64,000 bases of DNA from Phanerochaete sordida (GCA_019973155.2 BPQB01000030.1:124001-188000); one strand, 5' to 3'. Positions 24,201-36,264 are shown, counted from the first letter of the stretch. Notes: a model not told the origin generated them from the sequence alone. Numbers and translations: made by a program.

Positions 24201-25354
24201 CGCCATCCTGGGAGGATGATGCCGAACCAGGTGCGTCCGCAGCTGCCAAATCGAGTGCTTCGCCGTAAAAGAGCGGCAGGACGTCTTGCATGAGCTGTCG
24301 ACGGCTGATCGCGCCAAAGAACCATGGAGCTTGTTCGAGGTAAAGCTCACACAGTTGTCGAGCCCGCGGCCACTCGGGGAGATGTTCCGTGACGAGACTT
24401 TGTAGGTTGGACGCGTCTCCGAGGGTAACGCTGGGCGCAGCAGGGAAAGCGTTCGCGAGGTTCTGGATGGAAGGATGGAAGGAGTCCATGTCGATTCCCG
24501 AGGTCTGTTGCTCCGTCGGCGTCATAGTCTTCTCATCCTACAGCGTCATGTTAGCGTCCGAACAGTGGCACTTGGGAACTTGGGATCCGTCGACCCTGAC
24601 AGGCGAGCGCCAGCGATGCCGGCAACCCACCTGAGGACGCGGTGATCCTTCCGGGGAGCAGAACACATGCGACTCACCAGCAGGAGGCTCTGGAAGATCG
24701 CCGAGTGAGTGACCGGGCATTAGACTCGCAAGGAACAGGAGCACACAGACCTCTGATCCGGCTGAACGTCCGTAGAACGTCGCGGCGCCGTCGTCGCGCA
24801 CGGCGAGCGTGCCAAAGGCGTCGATGGCCTGAGACTCTTCGTCGACGTCGGCCTCGGTCTGCGGGGCGCCAGTCTTGGGGTTGAGCCGCACGGCGGAGTG
24901 GAGGTCGAGACCGGACTTGATGCCGAGGAGGTCCGGGCGAAGGAGCGGGTGTGTTTCGCGTGTCGCGGAGGACTGCGTAATGGCGAGTGCATCCTCGAGC
25001 TGACGTATTCGGTCACTCATCTCGGTGATCTTCTTGTGCAGCCTGTCGGTGTCGGCGAGGATGAACCTGGCGAAGCGCGATCAGTCATCCGTGTCGCAGC
25101 ACGAAAGGGAGGATCTGCGGTGCTCACCTGGTGCCCTGGCCTGTGGTAAGGCTGCCGTTCGGGCATATTGACTCGCACCCGCGTCGTTTACACGATCCGC
25201 AGGGAACGGTCTTGTCGCACTTCAATTTGAGGCGGCGGCATTCTGCGCAAGATATCGCGCCCCTCGCGCGCTTGAACTCTTGCTCCTGGGCCTTTGCCGT
25301 GGCGTCCTTGTCGCTGGGCGCTGGGCGTGCGCCGGTGCGGGACGCCTGGGGCAT
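21239..25354 (-). CDS. Zn2Cys6 fungal transcription factor with Fungal_trans domain
   Basis: A many-exon gene for roughly 1,150-1,200 residues. The DNA-binding motif ISCAECRRLKLKCDKTVPCG continues SCKRRGCESIC, giving Cys-x2-Cys-x6-Cys-x5-Cys-x2-Cys-x8-Cys. A short dimerising coiled coil follows (FILADTDRLHKKITEMSDRI). The regulatory middle-homology region includes HLPEWPRARQLCELYLEQAP, WFFGAISRRQLMQDVLPLFY and ALLFVVFCFGALTDPELPP, then TVQTLSLMGIYQGLVADEHS. Further exons carry VLWTHAFSSAVSA and PKYSAILELDRKIRDVALPP. The last exon (22,585-21,239) encodes a long disordered tail rich in Gln, His, Pro, Ser and Tyr, a plausible activation domain. The target pathway is unknown and no linked pathway genes point to one. 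Confidence 0.9.
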
Positions 25355-26699
25355 GGTCGGCGCCGTGCGAGGTGGCGAGGCAGCCGAGGAGAGCTCGAGG
25401 CGGTCGAGAGGTCGGTTGGGGATGGCCTTAGGCGGCCTGCGGGGGCGAGCTACAGCACGTCGTCGCGGTTGTGTTCAGAGATGGTGGTGGTCGGGAGCAA
25501 AGCTGTCGGGACACCTAAAACGGGCGAGCGTTCGATGGCTCGCCAGCCGTCAAAGTCTCGTGAGGACATGGACGTCGTCCTGCACAAGTGTAACAGCCCA
25601 ATTAATATAGGCGCCCAATGCGCATTACCATAATTGGAAACGTATCCCACGCCGCCCTCTCCCTCTCGTCCACCGAATTACGTTGGCCGTGCGAGAACTA
25701 GCACAGACAATCCACGCAAATGAAGTGCGCAGCGAGTCGGGCAGCGCAAACGGTCCTCGGAGTAGCGTTGCGTGCAATCTGCGCCTGAAATGCAGCGGGT
25801 ATCGTTTGACACCGGTCACGCTGCACGCGCTGCGGCGTACAGCATTTCCTCGGCAATTCTCTCTGCTGGCCCTGGCCGAATACGCCGCGCGCCCTGGCCA
25901 AGCCTTGTTCGCGAAAGGTTAAACGAGACGGCGTACCGCCAGACACTAGCCATACACGTCATCGCACGCTGCGAAGCTTGAGGGCGGGCACCGAATGGAT
26001 GACGTCGGCTCGCAGCCACATCGAGCCCCGTCGGACGTGGCGGACGTAATCCGTGCGCGATGAATTTTATCAGGATCGGCGACGACGAGTACGCTGTCGC
26101 GATGGCACGCTGAAATGCAGCGACCGCCTGCCCAGGGGCAGGAAAATGTAAGTTTAGTACGAGGGCTTTCCCGTACGCCTACTAATGATCGGCTCACCAA
26201 AGTGTATCGTCAAGTTACGGTCATGCAAGGGCACATCGATGTTGATGAGACATTTGAGAGAGTATAGCGCGAAATATCTACCATGAAAAAATTCGTCGTA
26301 TTTCCTACGGAGTGTTCCCACGCAAAATACTGCTGCTCACATCTCTACCAACGAACCGTATCGCCCCGTGACGCTCTCCGCACGAGGTCACGGAGGCACT
26401 CGTGAACCAGTGCTAGATGTGAATTCTCCTCAGACTAACTCGTACTGACACAAGTCCAATACCATTCCTGCCAACTGCACAATAAGCCACGATGCCGCGG
26501 AGGGGTGAGCTTTGAATGCTCTTCATAAGGTCAACATCATAGGTCTGATGAATTCGCGCATCGCCCTCCAGCAAGCCGTCTCCAATTTGTGATAGCAGCA
26601 TGCGTGGCATTAACGTGCATGTATATATACTGGCTCTCCAACGAGGACAACCGACGGCGGCGGTCTCATTCTATTCGTGTTGACCCAGATGCTGCATTC
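25355..26699. promoter_or_regulatory. Divergent intergenic region, zinc-cluster factor and EEP 1
   Basis: 1.34 kb between divergent starts. Composition falls from GC-rich to AT-rich moving right, with an AT-rich segment near 26,270-26,330. A TATATATA element near the right end serves EEP 1. No gene is supported. Confidence 0.4.
26622..26629 (+). promoter_or_regulatory. TATA-like element of EEP 1
   Basis: TATATATA lies 71-78 bp upstream of the ATG at 26,700. It favours that ATG over an upstream in-frame ATG at 26,619 that would overlap the element. Confidence 0.4.
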
Positions 26700-27972
26700 A
26701 TGGTCCAGTCAGTCATGCCCGTGCACAAGCTTTCGATCCGCATCGCGACATACAGCCTGCGCTATGACTCGAAACCGGACAACATCACAGTCGAGCAGAC
26801 ATTGGAATCGCTCTCAGACCCGATGACTGCGCCGAAGTACATGCGCAAGTCTGGCGAACAGCCCTGGAGCACAAGGCGCATCAAAATATGGCAGACTCTC
26901 GTCGGCGAAGGTGTTGTTCTCTTCGGTGAGTGAAAGCGAGGCTCTACCTTAGACTGCTCCTGGTATTCGATCGACCGTAGGTACGTCTATCATCCGAATT
27001 GGACGGATATATGCGCGATATGAACAGGGGACTCGTGGCAGGTATTCAGGAAGGCCTCACGAGACAAGTGCATGATTTGGCCACTCTGCTGGGAGACGAC
27101 TGGGACTGGGTTCGTACAAGGTTCGGTGACATGGTTGCATGCTAATGCCTATTATTCAGGTTGGCGTCGGAAGAGATGACGGGAAGGAAGCTGGTGAATA
27201 TAATGCTATCTTTTACAACAAGAAAATCATCGACTTGCGAGAGTGGGACACGTTCTGGCTCTCGTGAGTTCCTCGGACTGCATTCGTCCCAGGGCTATCT
27301 GAGATTTGAGCACCAGGAGCACGCCTTTCGAGCTCTCACGCTCCAACGGCTCGCGCAAGAACCGCATCTGCACCGTGGCGCGCCTGGCGATCAAGACACA
27401 GACGGGCACGATCCCCTTCTCGCTGCTGAACACGCACCTCGACCACAAGTCTGACGACGCACGGCAGCTCGGGGCGTCGCTCGTGCTGCAGCGCGCGCGC
27501 TTCGAGGCGTTCCATGCGCAGGGCGCGCCTGTCGTCGTCATAGGCGACTTCAACAGCCCGCCCGCCGGTAAGCACGCCGCTGCGTACGAGATCGCGACGG
27601 GCACTCGGGCCCCTGTGCACCTCAACGCGACGTTCGCGCACCGGTTGGCGGTGCCGGAGGGCACGCTCGAAGACTTCAAGTTGCAGGACATGCGGGGGGA
27701 GACGCCGCGCGCGAAGGTGGTGGGGAATTTCGCGACGAGCTTCCCGTTCGACGACCCAGACAACACCTCGAAGTGGTCGCGAATTGATTTCATCTTCGGC
27801 GGCAGCAATGGAGAATGGTGCGTGCTAGACAATCCTGCAGATTGAAGATTCGTTAACGTTTTTGAACAGGAAGTCTACTTTGTACAAGGTCGGAACTTCT
27901 CTTACCGATGACGGCGTATTCGCCAGTGACCACCATCCTGTCTTCGTGGACGTGACTCTCCGAGACAAATGA
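26700..27972 (+). CDS. Endonuclease/exonuclease/phosphatase-fold hydrolase (copy 1)
   Basis: Five exons or so encode a DNase I-like fold enzyme. The motifs in order are [14 protein letters not shown] (first strand), [12 protein letters not shown] (metal-binding Glu), [37 protein letters not shown] (Asp-x-Asn), [19 protein letters not shown] and [13 protein letters not shown] (terminal Asp-His). All expected catalytic positions are present. Family members cleave phosphodiesters or phosphomonoesters in nucleic acids, inositides or sphingolipids; the substrate cannot be told from sequence. The start is uncertain. An ATG at 26,619 would add a short hydrophobic N-terminus (MYIYWLS), whereas the 26,700 ATG follows a TATA-like element. 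A close paralogue lies at 54.6-55.8 kb in the opposite orientation. Confidence 0.83.
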
Positions 27973-28252
27973 GTCCGCATGGCCCACTCTGGGATCCACA
28001 CCCTATTTGCTACCGTCGGCAAGAAATGAGATCGTGAACCAGTATCCGAAGGAGAAATTTTTGAACGACCTATAGATGCTTCGCCACCGCGTTCCTTCGC
28101 AGACCGATTTCTTACCTCATGGTAGAGTCGAGCTGAGGCCAGTCGCGAGTAAAGTGAGCGCGTTAAGCAGATGTGGATCATACAGATAGCGTGGAGAGGT
28201 AACGATACAAAACATGCATGTGGTGATACCGTGAGCAGCCCTAGCCTCCTGC

Positions 28253-29478
28253 TCAGCCCGTCTTGTTTTTGCTTCTCCTTCCGACCTGCGCCTGGAAACC
28301 GGTCTTGATCGCGTTGACAGAACGTCTTGAGCCGCACGACTCGCACGCGACGAAGAAGATACGGTTCTCCTTGACGAGCAGCGTGTCTGGCGACTTGCAC
28401 GTCTTGCAAGTGACGTACTCCACTGTCTAGAGATAAGCATTGAGGTGAACACCGCGTACAATGAAACGTACCAATGTAACGTCGCAGGACGTTCTCGATT
28501 TGTGCTTGCTGGAACCTACCACGAATGACCAACCGGCCAGAGCCGTCGATAGAGCCGGTGGTACCCAACTCGGCGAACATGAACTGGATGGTATGTTCCG
28601 GCTGCCGATGCATACGCTTGCAGATATCGGCGATGTTGGCGAAGACGGTCTTCTTGTTGCCCTCACGCATGAGCTGTGGCGGCGCGAGGGTGTGTCGCTT
28701 GCCGGCGGTGTTGAGCAGGGCGGGGTTGGAAGCATGCAGCTGCGCGTAGAAGCGCTGGAGAAGCTATGGGCCGGCGTGGTCAAGAGCCGTGCGGCGAAAT
28801 CTCCACTGCGGGACACACCTCTGCGTATGTGTAATCACGGTCGCTGTTGAGCCATGCCTCGCCGCCTACATCCACAGACGACACCTGCTCGGTGCCCCGA
28901 GCGAAGGGGTCGTCTCCCAGCTCAGCTTCGTCGAAGTCATCGATTGGCGCGCCGTCTGCGTCCTCGCCCTCTCCATCCTTTGCCTTCGCATCGTTCAGCT
29001 CCTTCTCGAATGCCTCCATGTCGAGCGCAGCCTTCTTCTTCGAGACTTTCTTCTTCTTCTTGAGGTCCGAGAAGTCGAGATCTTCCGCTACGGCGGGGGC
29101 AGAGACGGGGGTGGAAGTTCCTGAGGCGTCCTCAGGCTAGAAAACGAGTCAATCGCGAGCTGGCGTAGAGCGCAGAGTGCCACACACCAGGTCCATGGGG
29201 ATGTCCTTCTTCTTTTTCTTCTTCTTCTTGAGATCGCTGAACATTGCGTCCTCGTCAATCTTGGACTCGTCGTCGTCTTTTGACGCGTTGGCCATCATTT
29301 GTTCGTGCATGGTCGTTGGGCCCATGTCCACGGTGTCGCCGTTGGTAGTCACATTGTCAATGACAGCCGGTGCAGGAGTCGTCGGGTCGGCCTCGGCACC
29401 CAGCGGATCCTCGGAGAACGCGACCTGCTTTTTCTTGCGCTTCTTGAGCGAGGGATCGAACAGAGGCTCTTCCGACAT
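28253..29478 (-). CDS. SUI3: Translation initiation factor eIF2 subunit beta
   Basis: About 330-340 residues. The N-terminal half has the three lysine blocks of eIF2-beta: [19 protein letters not shown] and [13 protein letters not shown]. These K-boxes contact eIF5 and eIF2B-epsilon. The core has RDYTYAE, then [20 protein letters not shown] with [19 protein letters not shown]. It ends in a C4 zinc ribbon, [20 protein letters not shown] with [11 protein letters not shown]. The protein is one of three subunits of the eIF2 GTPase that carries initiator Met-tRNA to the ribosome. Four or so introns. Start at 29,478 gives [20 protein letters not shown]. The gene shares a compact divergent promoter with ATP3. 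Confidence 0.95.
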
Positions 29479-29723
29479 GATGTCCAGGCAAGCGAGTGGG
29501 TGGAGTGGCCGGAACGATGTGGTCGTGCGTAATGAAGTCTCGGTGTAATTGGAGAGTCAGAGCGCGGCCGCATTTGCGCGCCGACAGAAATCCGTGATGC
29601 ATGCACTGCGCGCCCGCAATCGGGGCACGATATTTCGCTGTCCGCTTTAGGAAGAGACGCTGGGGACGCTTTCCGCACCGTCCCGCACGACGTACTCGAC
29701 ACTTACACTCCTTACACACCACT
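29479..29723. promoter_or_regulatory. Bidirectional promoter, eIF2-beta and ATP synthase gamma
   Basis: 245 bp separate the divergent start codons of two growth-related housekeeping genes. The ATP3-proximal side is pyrimidine-rich (CTTACACTCCTTACACACC). No TATA box was seen for either direction. Confidence 0.6.
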
Positions 29724-30848
29724 ATGCTCGCTCGGACGGCGTTTGCTCGTGTTGCGCAGCCCGCGGTGGCGAGGGCTGCGCCCGCCGGTGCCAGGAACAT
29801 GGCCACGCTGCGTGAGATTGAGATGCGCTTGAAGTCGGTGCGGAACATCGAGAAAATCACGAAGGTGCGTCGTGTCTGGCCTCCCGAGCACCAGCGCACG
29901 TCTGAGCACGCCCCGCGCGGCGCGGACCCACAGTCGATGAAGTTGATCGCCTCGACAAAACTCAACAAGGCGCAGCGCGCCCTCCAGGCGGGCAAGGAGT
30001 ACGGCCTCGCGAACTCTGGTGCGCCCCCATGGCCCTCCCCCGGCGCGAGCCCGCGCGACTGACGCCGCGTTTCTGCCCGCAGAGGTCTTCCAGCACGCGC
30101 CCGCAGAGAACGTCGGCAAGCGCAAGCTTTTCATCGTCATCTCGTCCGACAAGGGCATGTGCGGTGGTATCCACTCCTCGGTCTCAAAGGCGACCCGCCG
30201 CGCGTTCAAGGAGCAGGATGTCGACGCTGACTCGCCCATCGCTGTCGTCGGCGACAAGTCGAAGGGCCAGCTCTCGCGCACGCTCGCGGAAAACCTCGTC
30301 ATTACCTTCAACCAGATCGGCCGTGACGTCCCCACCTTCGCCGACGCTGCCGGTGTTGCCGACCTCATCATCAAGTCTGGCGTCCAGTACGACAGCATCG
30401 CCATCGTCTACAACAAGTTCGTTTCTGCGATCTCGTACGAGTCGGACATTGTCGAGGTTGAGACCGCCGAGGCTCTCAAGGAGTCCCGTACGTTATGCGC
30501 TCCATCCCGGCGCGACTGCTCTGACTCTGCGCCACCTAACAGCCGGCTTCAAGGCCTACGAGATGGAGGAGGAGGTCACCAACGACCTGGCTGAGTTTGC
30601 CCTCGCGAACGCCATCTATGCTGCTCTGGTCGAGGGCCACGCTTGCGAGATCAGCGCTCGGTGAGTCCACTCGTCTCCATGAGCTGTCACACCTGCTCAC
30701 CCACTTTTGCAGTCGCAACGCCATGGACAACGCGTCGAAGAATGCCGGCGACATGATTGCCAACCTGCAGCTCAAGTACAACCGTGGTCGCCAGGCTGCC
30801 ATCACAAACGAGCTCGTCGATATCATTACCGGTGCCAGTGCTCTTTAA
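29724..30848 (+). CDS. ATP3: Mitochondrial F1-ATP synthase subunit gamma
   Basis: Five exons give about 300 residues. The presequence [20 protein letters not shown] is followed by [20 protein letters not shown], the start of the central stalk. Then come [40 protein letters not shown] and [19 protein letters not shown]. The C-terminal helix contains [15 protein letters not shown] with [20 protein letters not shown] and ends ITGASAL. Subunit gamma is the rotor that couples proton flow to ATP synthesis in the alpha3beta3 head. All family hallmarks and the expected length are present. Confidence 0.96.
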
Positions 30849-31326
30849 ATGGCGTATCTATCGTGTAGTGTCGACATGCCTTAATAGAGTTGCTTGCGGA
30901 TGAAGTCAGCGAACGATGACGTTCTGGGAGACCGTACTTAAAGGATGGTCAGACTAATCATCAAACAGCAAATGATCTGAAGGGAGTATCCTGGGTAGCA
31001 TCACCTGAATGTCGCTCAAAGTGAAACCATCGCACACGCTTCAAATACTCCTGACGGGGTTCCACCTAACGGAAGTCACAGTTCGTGCTCAATGTCTAGC
31101 TATACTCTGATTCTGATGAAGAAGCAGGTTCCGGTCGTCCCTGCGGGCCCTCTTGAAACGAGTCGTGCGGCTCATCGCTCGCGGACAACCGGCGCCAGGT
31201 TTTCAGGTAGGAAAATATGCACGCCCATCGAACCATAGATGCCCATAAAATCCCATAAACATACTACGCATAATTCATACAAATGACGGCCAACAAAGAA
31301 CATCTCGTACCCAAACGAGACTGCGC
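30849..31326. other. Convergent intergenic region, ATP3 and Rds1-like 2
   Basis: 478 bp, AT-richer than its flanks, between convergent 3' ends. No coding, RNA or repeat signal was recognised. Confidence 0.4.
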
Positions 31327-32454
31327 TCAAGGGTTACCGGCGTAAGAGGGGAAGCTGATCTCGAACATGGCAAGCCCAGTGAGCAACTTCTGGGCCGTCG
31401 GAGTACCGGCCTTCTCGTTCACAACGGCCGCATAGACGGTTCCTTGCACACCATCAGGTACGCTGGCCGTGTCATCCTGAGAAAGGTCCGAATACTGAAC
31501 GAAGATGCCGTCGAACCAGGCAACGAAAAGCTGTCCGTCGTGCTTGACCTCCTTGTGGTCGAACTTGAACTTGACCGATTCGCCGTTGTGGGGGGAGCCA
31601 GGCTCGATGGCAAGCTTCGGCAGGGTGTCAACCATGAGCTTCGGGTTCGACTCCGGGCAGGAAACGATGAATTGTGCTTGATAATTCTTATGTCAGCGAT
31701 TGGGAAGATAAAGCAGAGCTGGCGACGTACACGCAATCGAGAAGACACCGTCCATGGAAAGAGGGGTCTCGAACGGACCATCCCATGCGGATCCCTTGAG
31801 AACCGCTGAAGCAACCCATCCAGCCTGGCGAGACTCGACACCGAGGATGGACTGTATCACATATGGTGGGTCAGTTTGCTTGGCATCTCTGGCGGCAACT
31901 GAAGCACGTACCGCCGCCTCAGTCAGGGTGTCCTTGTTCTCAAGCAGCTGAGCGGCACCGATGTACGCCGACGCGCCGACTGTCTCGAGAGCCATGGAGA
32001 GAGCGGCGAACGACTTCGGGTCGTTATAAGGGCTGTCATCGCTCGTGAGTGCCAGAGTATCCCAGACTCCGAAGCATACATACAAGTTGTACGTGCAGGG
32101 CTGAGGAGCAGCCGGGCCAAGGGCACTGGCGAGGAAGGCGACGTGGGTTGCCTCGTGCTCCTTGATCTGCTCGAAGCGAGCCCGGACCCAAGGAGGGTAG
32201 CCGGCAGCCTCGAACGCCTTCGCGTCAAGCTTGTCGAGGCCTTCGTGGTAGAAGGCGTTCTCGATTTGCTCGAGCGTGATAGCGAACTGCAGAACCTCCG
32301 TATCTGCACGATTCACGCGTTAGTCGATGGTGCCGCAAAACGCGTCGGTAGACCGCTCACCGGTAGGCTTCGCCATGTCCCGCTGAGTGATCTGGGGAGC
32401 AGAGAGCACGCCCATGGCGGCGGCGAGGAGGACGAGGGCGCGAGAGCGGAGCAT
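31327..32454 (-). CDS. Rds1-like ferritin-fold secreted protein (copy 2)
   Basis: About 310 residues from five exons. A signal peptide (MLRSRALVLLAAAMGVLSAP) leads into DTEVLQFAITLEQIENAFYH, then WVRARFEQIKEHEATHVAFL and ASALGPAAPQPCTYNLYV, the same ferritin-like helical layout as the copy at 18-19 kb. The middle has SFAALSMALETVGASAYIGA and SILGVESRQAGWVASAVLKG, and the beta-rich C-terminal half has LVKFKFDHKE-like strands ending EISFPSYAGNP. The position of EQI-x-x-HE and of the Cys in QPCxYN is shared with copy 1. Sequence divergence is substantial, so the duplication is not recent. Confidence 0.83.
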
Positions 32455-33277
32455 GTTGAGTATATGAAGAGGTATGAGGGCGAAAAAGAGTGACTAGGAT
32501 GTGGGGGTATAAAGACAGGACACCTAATGGGAGTGAAGGTGGGGCACGAAGAGCCAGCAGCGGACGAGGAGGGGTTTATATACCGTCGGGAGCGGAGTTT
32601 GGATCAAGGTGTGCTTCGGACACCTTTCAGCTCCCAAGTTGGACAGCTGCCTTTCCTGGCTCGATGTGACCCCGTCAGCGACAGAAGAATACTCTGCGTG
32701 GCGCTCTTCGGTCTCCCCGGCATCTCGGCAGCCAATGCTCTGGCTGTCCGACTCGCGTTCCACATTGGGCCTCGGCCTCCGGCGAGCGAACGTGCGATGC
32801 CGATGCTCTGTCTGCCCTTTCCGTAGCGAAGAAATTATTCAGATAAAAATGCGAAAATCTGTTTCACCGTTCAGCACATAAATCGCATCTTTGAATGACC
32901 TTCGCGCATCTAAACGGACAGTTTCGAGACAACTGTAGCAAAGAAAGACGTGAAATGTACAGCGTCTAACGCCACAAAGTTGCTGACTAAGCCAAGCAGC
33001 CGCCCCAGGATAATGCAAAAGCTTGAACTTGAAGCGGAACTGCCGGTTCTAGGCGGATCAATAATGCCCCATGTAGGACGCTATGCATATGGTTTACAAC
33101 ATTGAATCATTTGAAGTTTTCATACTTGAACATCTCACGCGGACCAATGCACTTGACGGCACTAGACCCATTTTCGGCGCCTTATCAAGAACATGATTGG
33201 ATACAAGTATTACGCCCTACTGGGCATTCCTATGCTTATGGCGTAATGATACAAACAGCAAAATAGCTCTTTAACAT
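32455..33277. other. Intergenic region upstream of Rds1-like 2
   Basis: 823 bp containing the Rds1-like 2 promoter and the terminator of the DUF6533 gene. It is AT-rich from 32,830 onward. No gene is supported. Confidence 0.4.
32575..32582 (-). promoter_or_regulatory. TATA box of Rds1-like copy 2
   Basis: The minus strand reads TATATAAA about 121-128 bp upstream of the ATG at 32,454, in the context CGGTATATAAACCCC. Confidence 0.45.
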
Positions 33278-34875
33278 TTAGTAGTCGCTTGAGTTTCCCC
33301 TGGTGCCCGCTATTGTCGACCTCGCGAACTCGAGGTCGCTCATGCGATGCGATTCGGTGTCGGTAGGAGTCTCAGCTTCAGACTCGTACGAGATAAAGTA
33401 GATCCGCGGAGGCGGAGCTGAGTCCTGACTTGACCTAACACCAGAGTTGCTCGCTGCGCGTCGCACATTCAAGATGACGCGCGATGCGACAATGATTGCC
33501 ATCGTCCTAGCTTCTGATGACAGTGTCGGCTGCAGCGCTGCGTGTTCGCCGCGGAGGCAGATGAAGAGGAGCATGCAGGCAACGGTTTCGCTACAGAATA
33601 ATCTACTGAGTACGCAATGTATGCGACGAGAAGTCTAGAACGTACCCTGACAAGACAAGGTACCATAGCGAGTCACGGAAGATAACCTTTACCAGGTTTG
33701 TCCTGTCCCTAAGGTCTAGAGGCAAATTCGAGTTCAGAAGACGTACGCCATTGGAGTCAGCACACATACAGGACTTGTGCATCTTCCATGCCACGATGAT
33801 GAACATGATGCAGTCGAATGCAGCCGTAGGGCCGGTCTGCAAGACCGCGCCGAGGACGGGCGAAGCTGTAGTGACCTTGTAGATGCACGGCAGCCCGGGG
33901 AGCGGAGTGCTGGTGACCTTCGCCTGCACCGTCCAGAGGATGTCGCCCGCGAGTTCGGCGAGCGTGACGATCTGCGAATGGGCTTAGCGGGGACCACGAC
34001 TGAGCCGCGTATGGGAACGCACGACGCATAGGGCCCCGAGCCACCACTTCGCCTTGGATGTACGCCCACAGGTCGCATACGCACGAAGGCCAAGTGTCAC
34101 TGCATAGCCATTGGTCGCCAATCATCAAGGTAGTACGAGGCTCACGTACGGAAAAGAGGGATAATGAGCGGTAACAGCGTCCAAGCATCCAGCAGCAGCA
34201 GAGTCCTGCACGACTGGAAGGCGAAAGCAATGAGCGTCATGTCCATGGGCCGATAAGAAGCAAACTCACCGAGAGCGGGGCGTTATCCCAAGCGTAGACT
34301 GTCAGGTTTGTTCTCGCGTCAGTCTCAACGATACGGTCGCAGCATGGGTAACGTACAGAGCAACTGAATAGTAAGCATGTGGAGGAGATTTCCATAGCGC
34401 ATGACCATGTACATCCACGTGTACCAGGTAAACTTCGAGCACTGCAAACAAACATTTGTAAGAACGGCCTCATGCGAGTCAAGTCGCGGACGTACCCATA
34501 TGAGCTCATACTAGGCGATACAAGGGCGTTGAGCAAAGATAACGAAAGACAAGTAGTAGGCCAATTACCTCGCTACAAAGAGCGTGAGCAGGATGCTGTG
34601 ACAGCTGCGATGCCATGACTCACTCTGAGAAAGTCAGGATGATGTCGTAGACCAGCAAGGCCATACTAGCGACTGCAACCATGTGTCGTCAGGCATGTTG
34701 CAGCAGGTTTGAACTGATCCTGCCTACCAGTCGTGTACTGTCCGCGTGTCATCGTTCAGCCACGCCCGTACCGGAAGCGATATGAACTCACCTTCATCGT
34801 CAGCGCGTCCTGCCGCGCGATGGTGTACAGCCTCAACGCTTCCGCCATGCCCGCCGAGGGGTCCTGTCCGTCCAT
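33278..34875 (-). CDS. DUF6533-type multi-pass membrane protein
   Basis: A multi-exon membrane protein. The proposed first exon encodes MDGQDPSAGMAEALRLYTI. The family signature follows as VAVASMALLVYDIILTFSE, then KFTWYTWMYMVMRYGNLLHM, CRTLLLLDAWTLLPLIIPLF and KAKWWLGALCVV. Later exons carry IVTLAELAGDILWTVQAKVT and AAFDCIMFIIVAWKMHKSC. The cytoplasmic-looking tail ends FARSTIAGTRGNSSDY. The ALLxYDxxLTFxxE block at the first helix is diagnostic for DUF6533, an Agaricomycete-expanded family with no known function. The splice joining exon 1 to exon 2 could not be settled, so the start is provisional. Confidence 0.72.
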
Positions 34876-35285
34876 TGTGCACAACGAGCCAGGATGGTAG
34901 TCGAACGCGAGGTTGAGGGCGAACTGTGCATCGCAGGGGCCCTAGGTCTCTAGGGTTACATATATATTTCCTATCCCGTCAAGAAGCCCATCAGCGCTCG
35001 CAGGACCGGGCGTGGGGCCACCGAGCGCTGCGAACAGGGCGGTGTGTAGGGCCGGCGTAATAGCGTGAGTCAAAGCAGAGTCACTTGGGCAACTTAGCTT
35101 GATGCTGTGATATCGGGCGCAGAACGTGCGGCGGGCGCGATGCGATGCGCGGGACGGAGAAAGGTCTGTTTCCGATTCCGAAAGCAAGGAGAGCCCGGGA
35201 TAACACCAGATACGACGCCCTAGACAGAACACAGATAAGGGTGCACAGGACTAACAGAATGAGATCGAACGCGATGAGCCTCCCC
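34876..35285. other. Intergenic region, SDR 1 to the DUF6533 gene
   Basis: 410 bp between co-oriented minus-strand genes. It should contain the DUF6533 promoter and the SDR 1 terminator. Nothing else recognised. Confidence 0.4.
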
Positions 35286-36264
35286 TCAGTCCTTCTTGGC
35301 AAGCTCGAACTCTAGGTCTATCGCCTTGAACAGCTCAGGGAGCATGACACTCGAGGGGACCGCGCCCATCATGCCCAGCTGGAACGCGTGGAACCAGTAC
35401 GGCACGACCGAGTCGCGCCCGCAGCCGATGCAGTGGACGAAGTGGCGTGCGTAGACATCCGCTGAGGGCGACGCGAAGGCGGCCGCGATCTTGTGCCCGT
35501 GGGTCGCGACGTTCCCGACGTCCATGTAGAGCGTGCGGACGTTCGGCGCGCGGGGCGCGCGGTAGAGCTCGTCTGCGCCGAGCGCGGCGCTGAGCTGGCG
35601 CAGGAACGCCTTCGACGCGCCGTACGTGACGATGCGCGGGACGGGCAGGACGGACGAGAGCGAGCCGCAGAAGACGAGCTCGGCGGGCCCCGCCGCGCGC
35701 CGCAGCTTCGGGAGCAGCGCGCGCGTCAGGAACAGCGTGAACAGCGCGTTGCGGCGCAGGTCGCCGAGGATATCTGGCGCGGGAATACCGTCGATGCTGT
35801 GCCGGGTTAGCAGGTGCGCACTGAGGCTAGCTGCGTTGCACTCACGTTGGCTCCCGGACAGGCGCACCGCCAACATTGTGCACGACCAGTGTGATCTCCA
35901 ACCCCTCCCACTGAGCCACCGCTCCTTCAAAGTCGACTTCAGGGTCGTTGGCGTCCGCAACCCAGATCTTCACGTCCTTCCGAGGCACGCCCAGGCTTTG
36001 TATCTCCTCCCGGACCCTCTCCATCTTCTCGGCGTTGCGCCCATGGATGATAAGGTTGAACCCTCGCCTGTACAGCTCCTTCGCCACCCCCTTGCCTATG
36101 CCATCTGACGCACCGGTGACGAGCGCATACGGTGCCGGACCGTAGAGGTAACGGGGCAGGTTTGACGGAAGCAAATAGACCGAGGCCAATCGGAGCAGGT
36201 CGTACGTCGACTTGAGGGCAACGAGCGCGCCGATTGCGGCGAAGGCTTGGATGGCTGAAGGCAT
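35286..36264 (-). CDS. Short-chain dehydrogenase, 3-ketoacyl-CoA reductase/17-beta-HSD type (copy 1)
   Basis: Two exons, about 305 residues. An N-terminal membrane-associating segment (MPSAIQAFAAIGALVALKST) precedes the Rossmann fold. The nucleotide-binding loop is ALVTGASDGIGKGVAKELYR. The usual NNVG/NNAG motif reads VVHNVGGAPVREP. The catalytic Ser is in VFCGSLSSVLPVPR, and Tyr-x3-Lys is in VTYGASKAFLRQLSAALG. The layout matches Ifa38/HSD17B12-type reductases, ER enzymes that reduce 3-ketoacyl-CoA in very-long-chain fatty acid elongation or act on steroids. The actual substrate is unknown. The gene is head-to-head with a close paralogue, both sharing the same intron position after PVREP. 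Confidence 0.85.
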
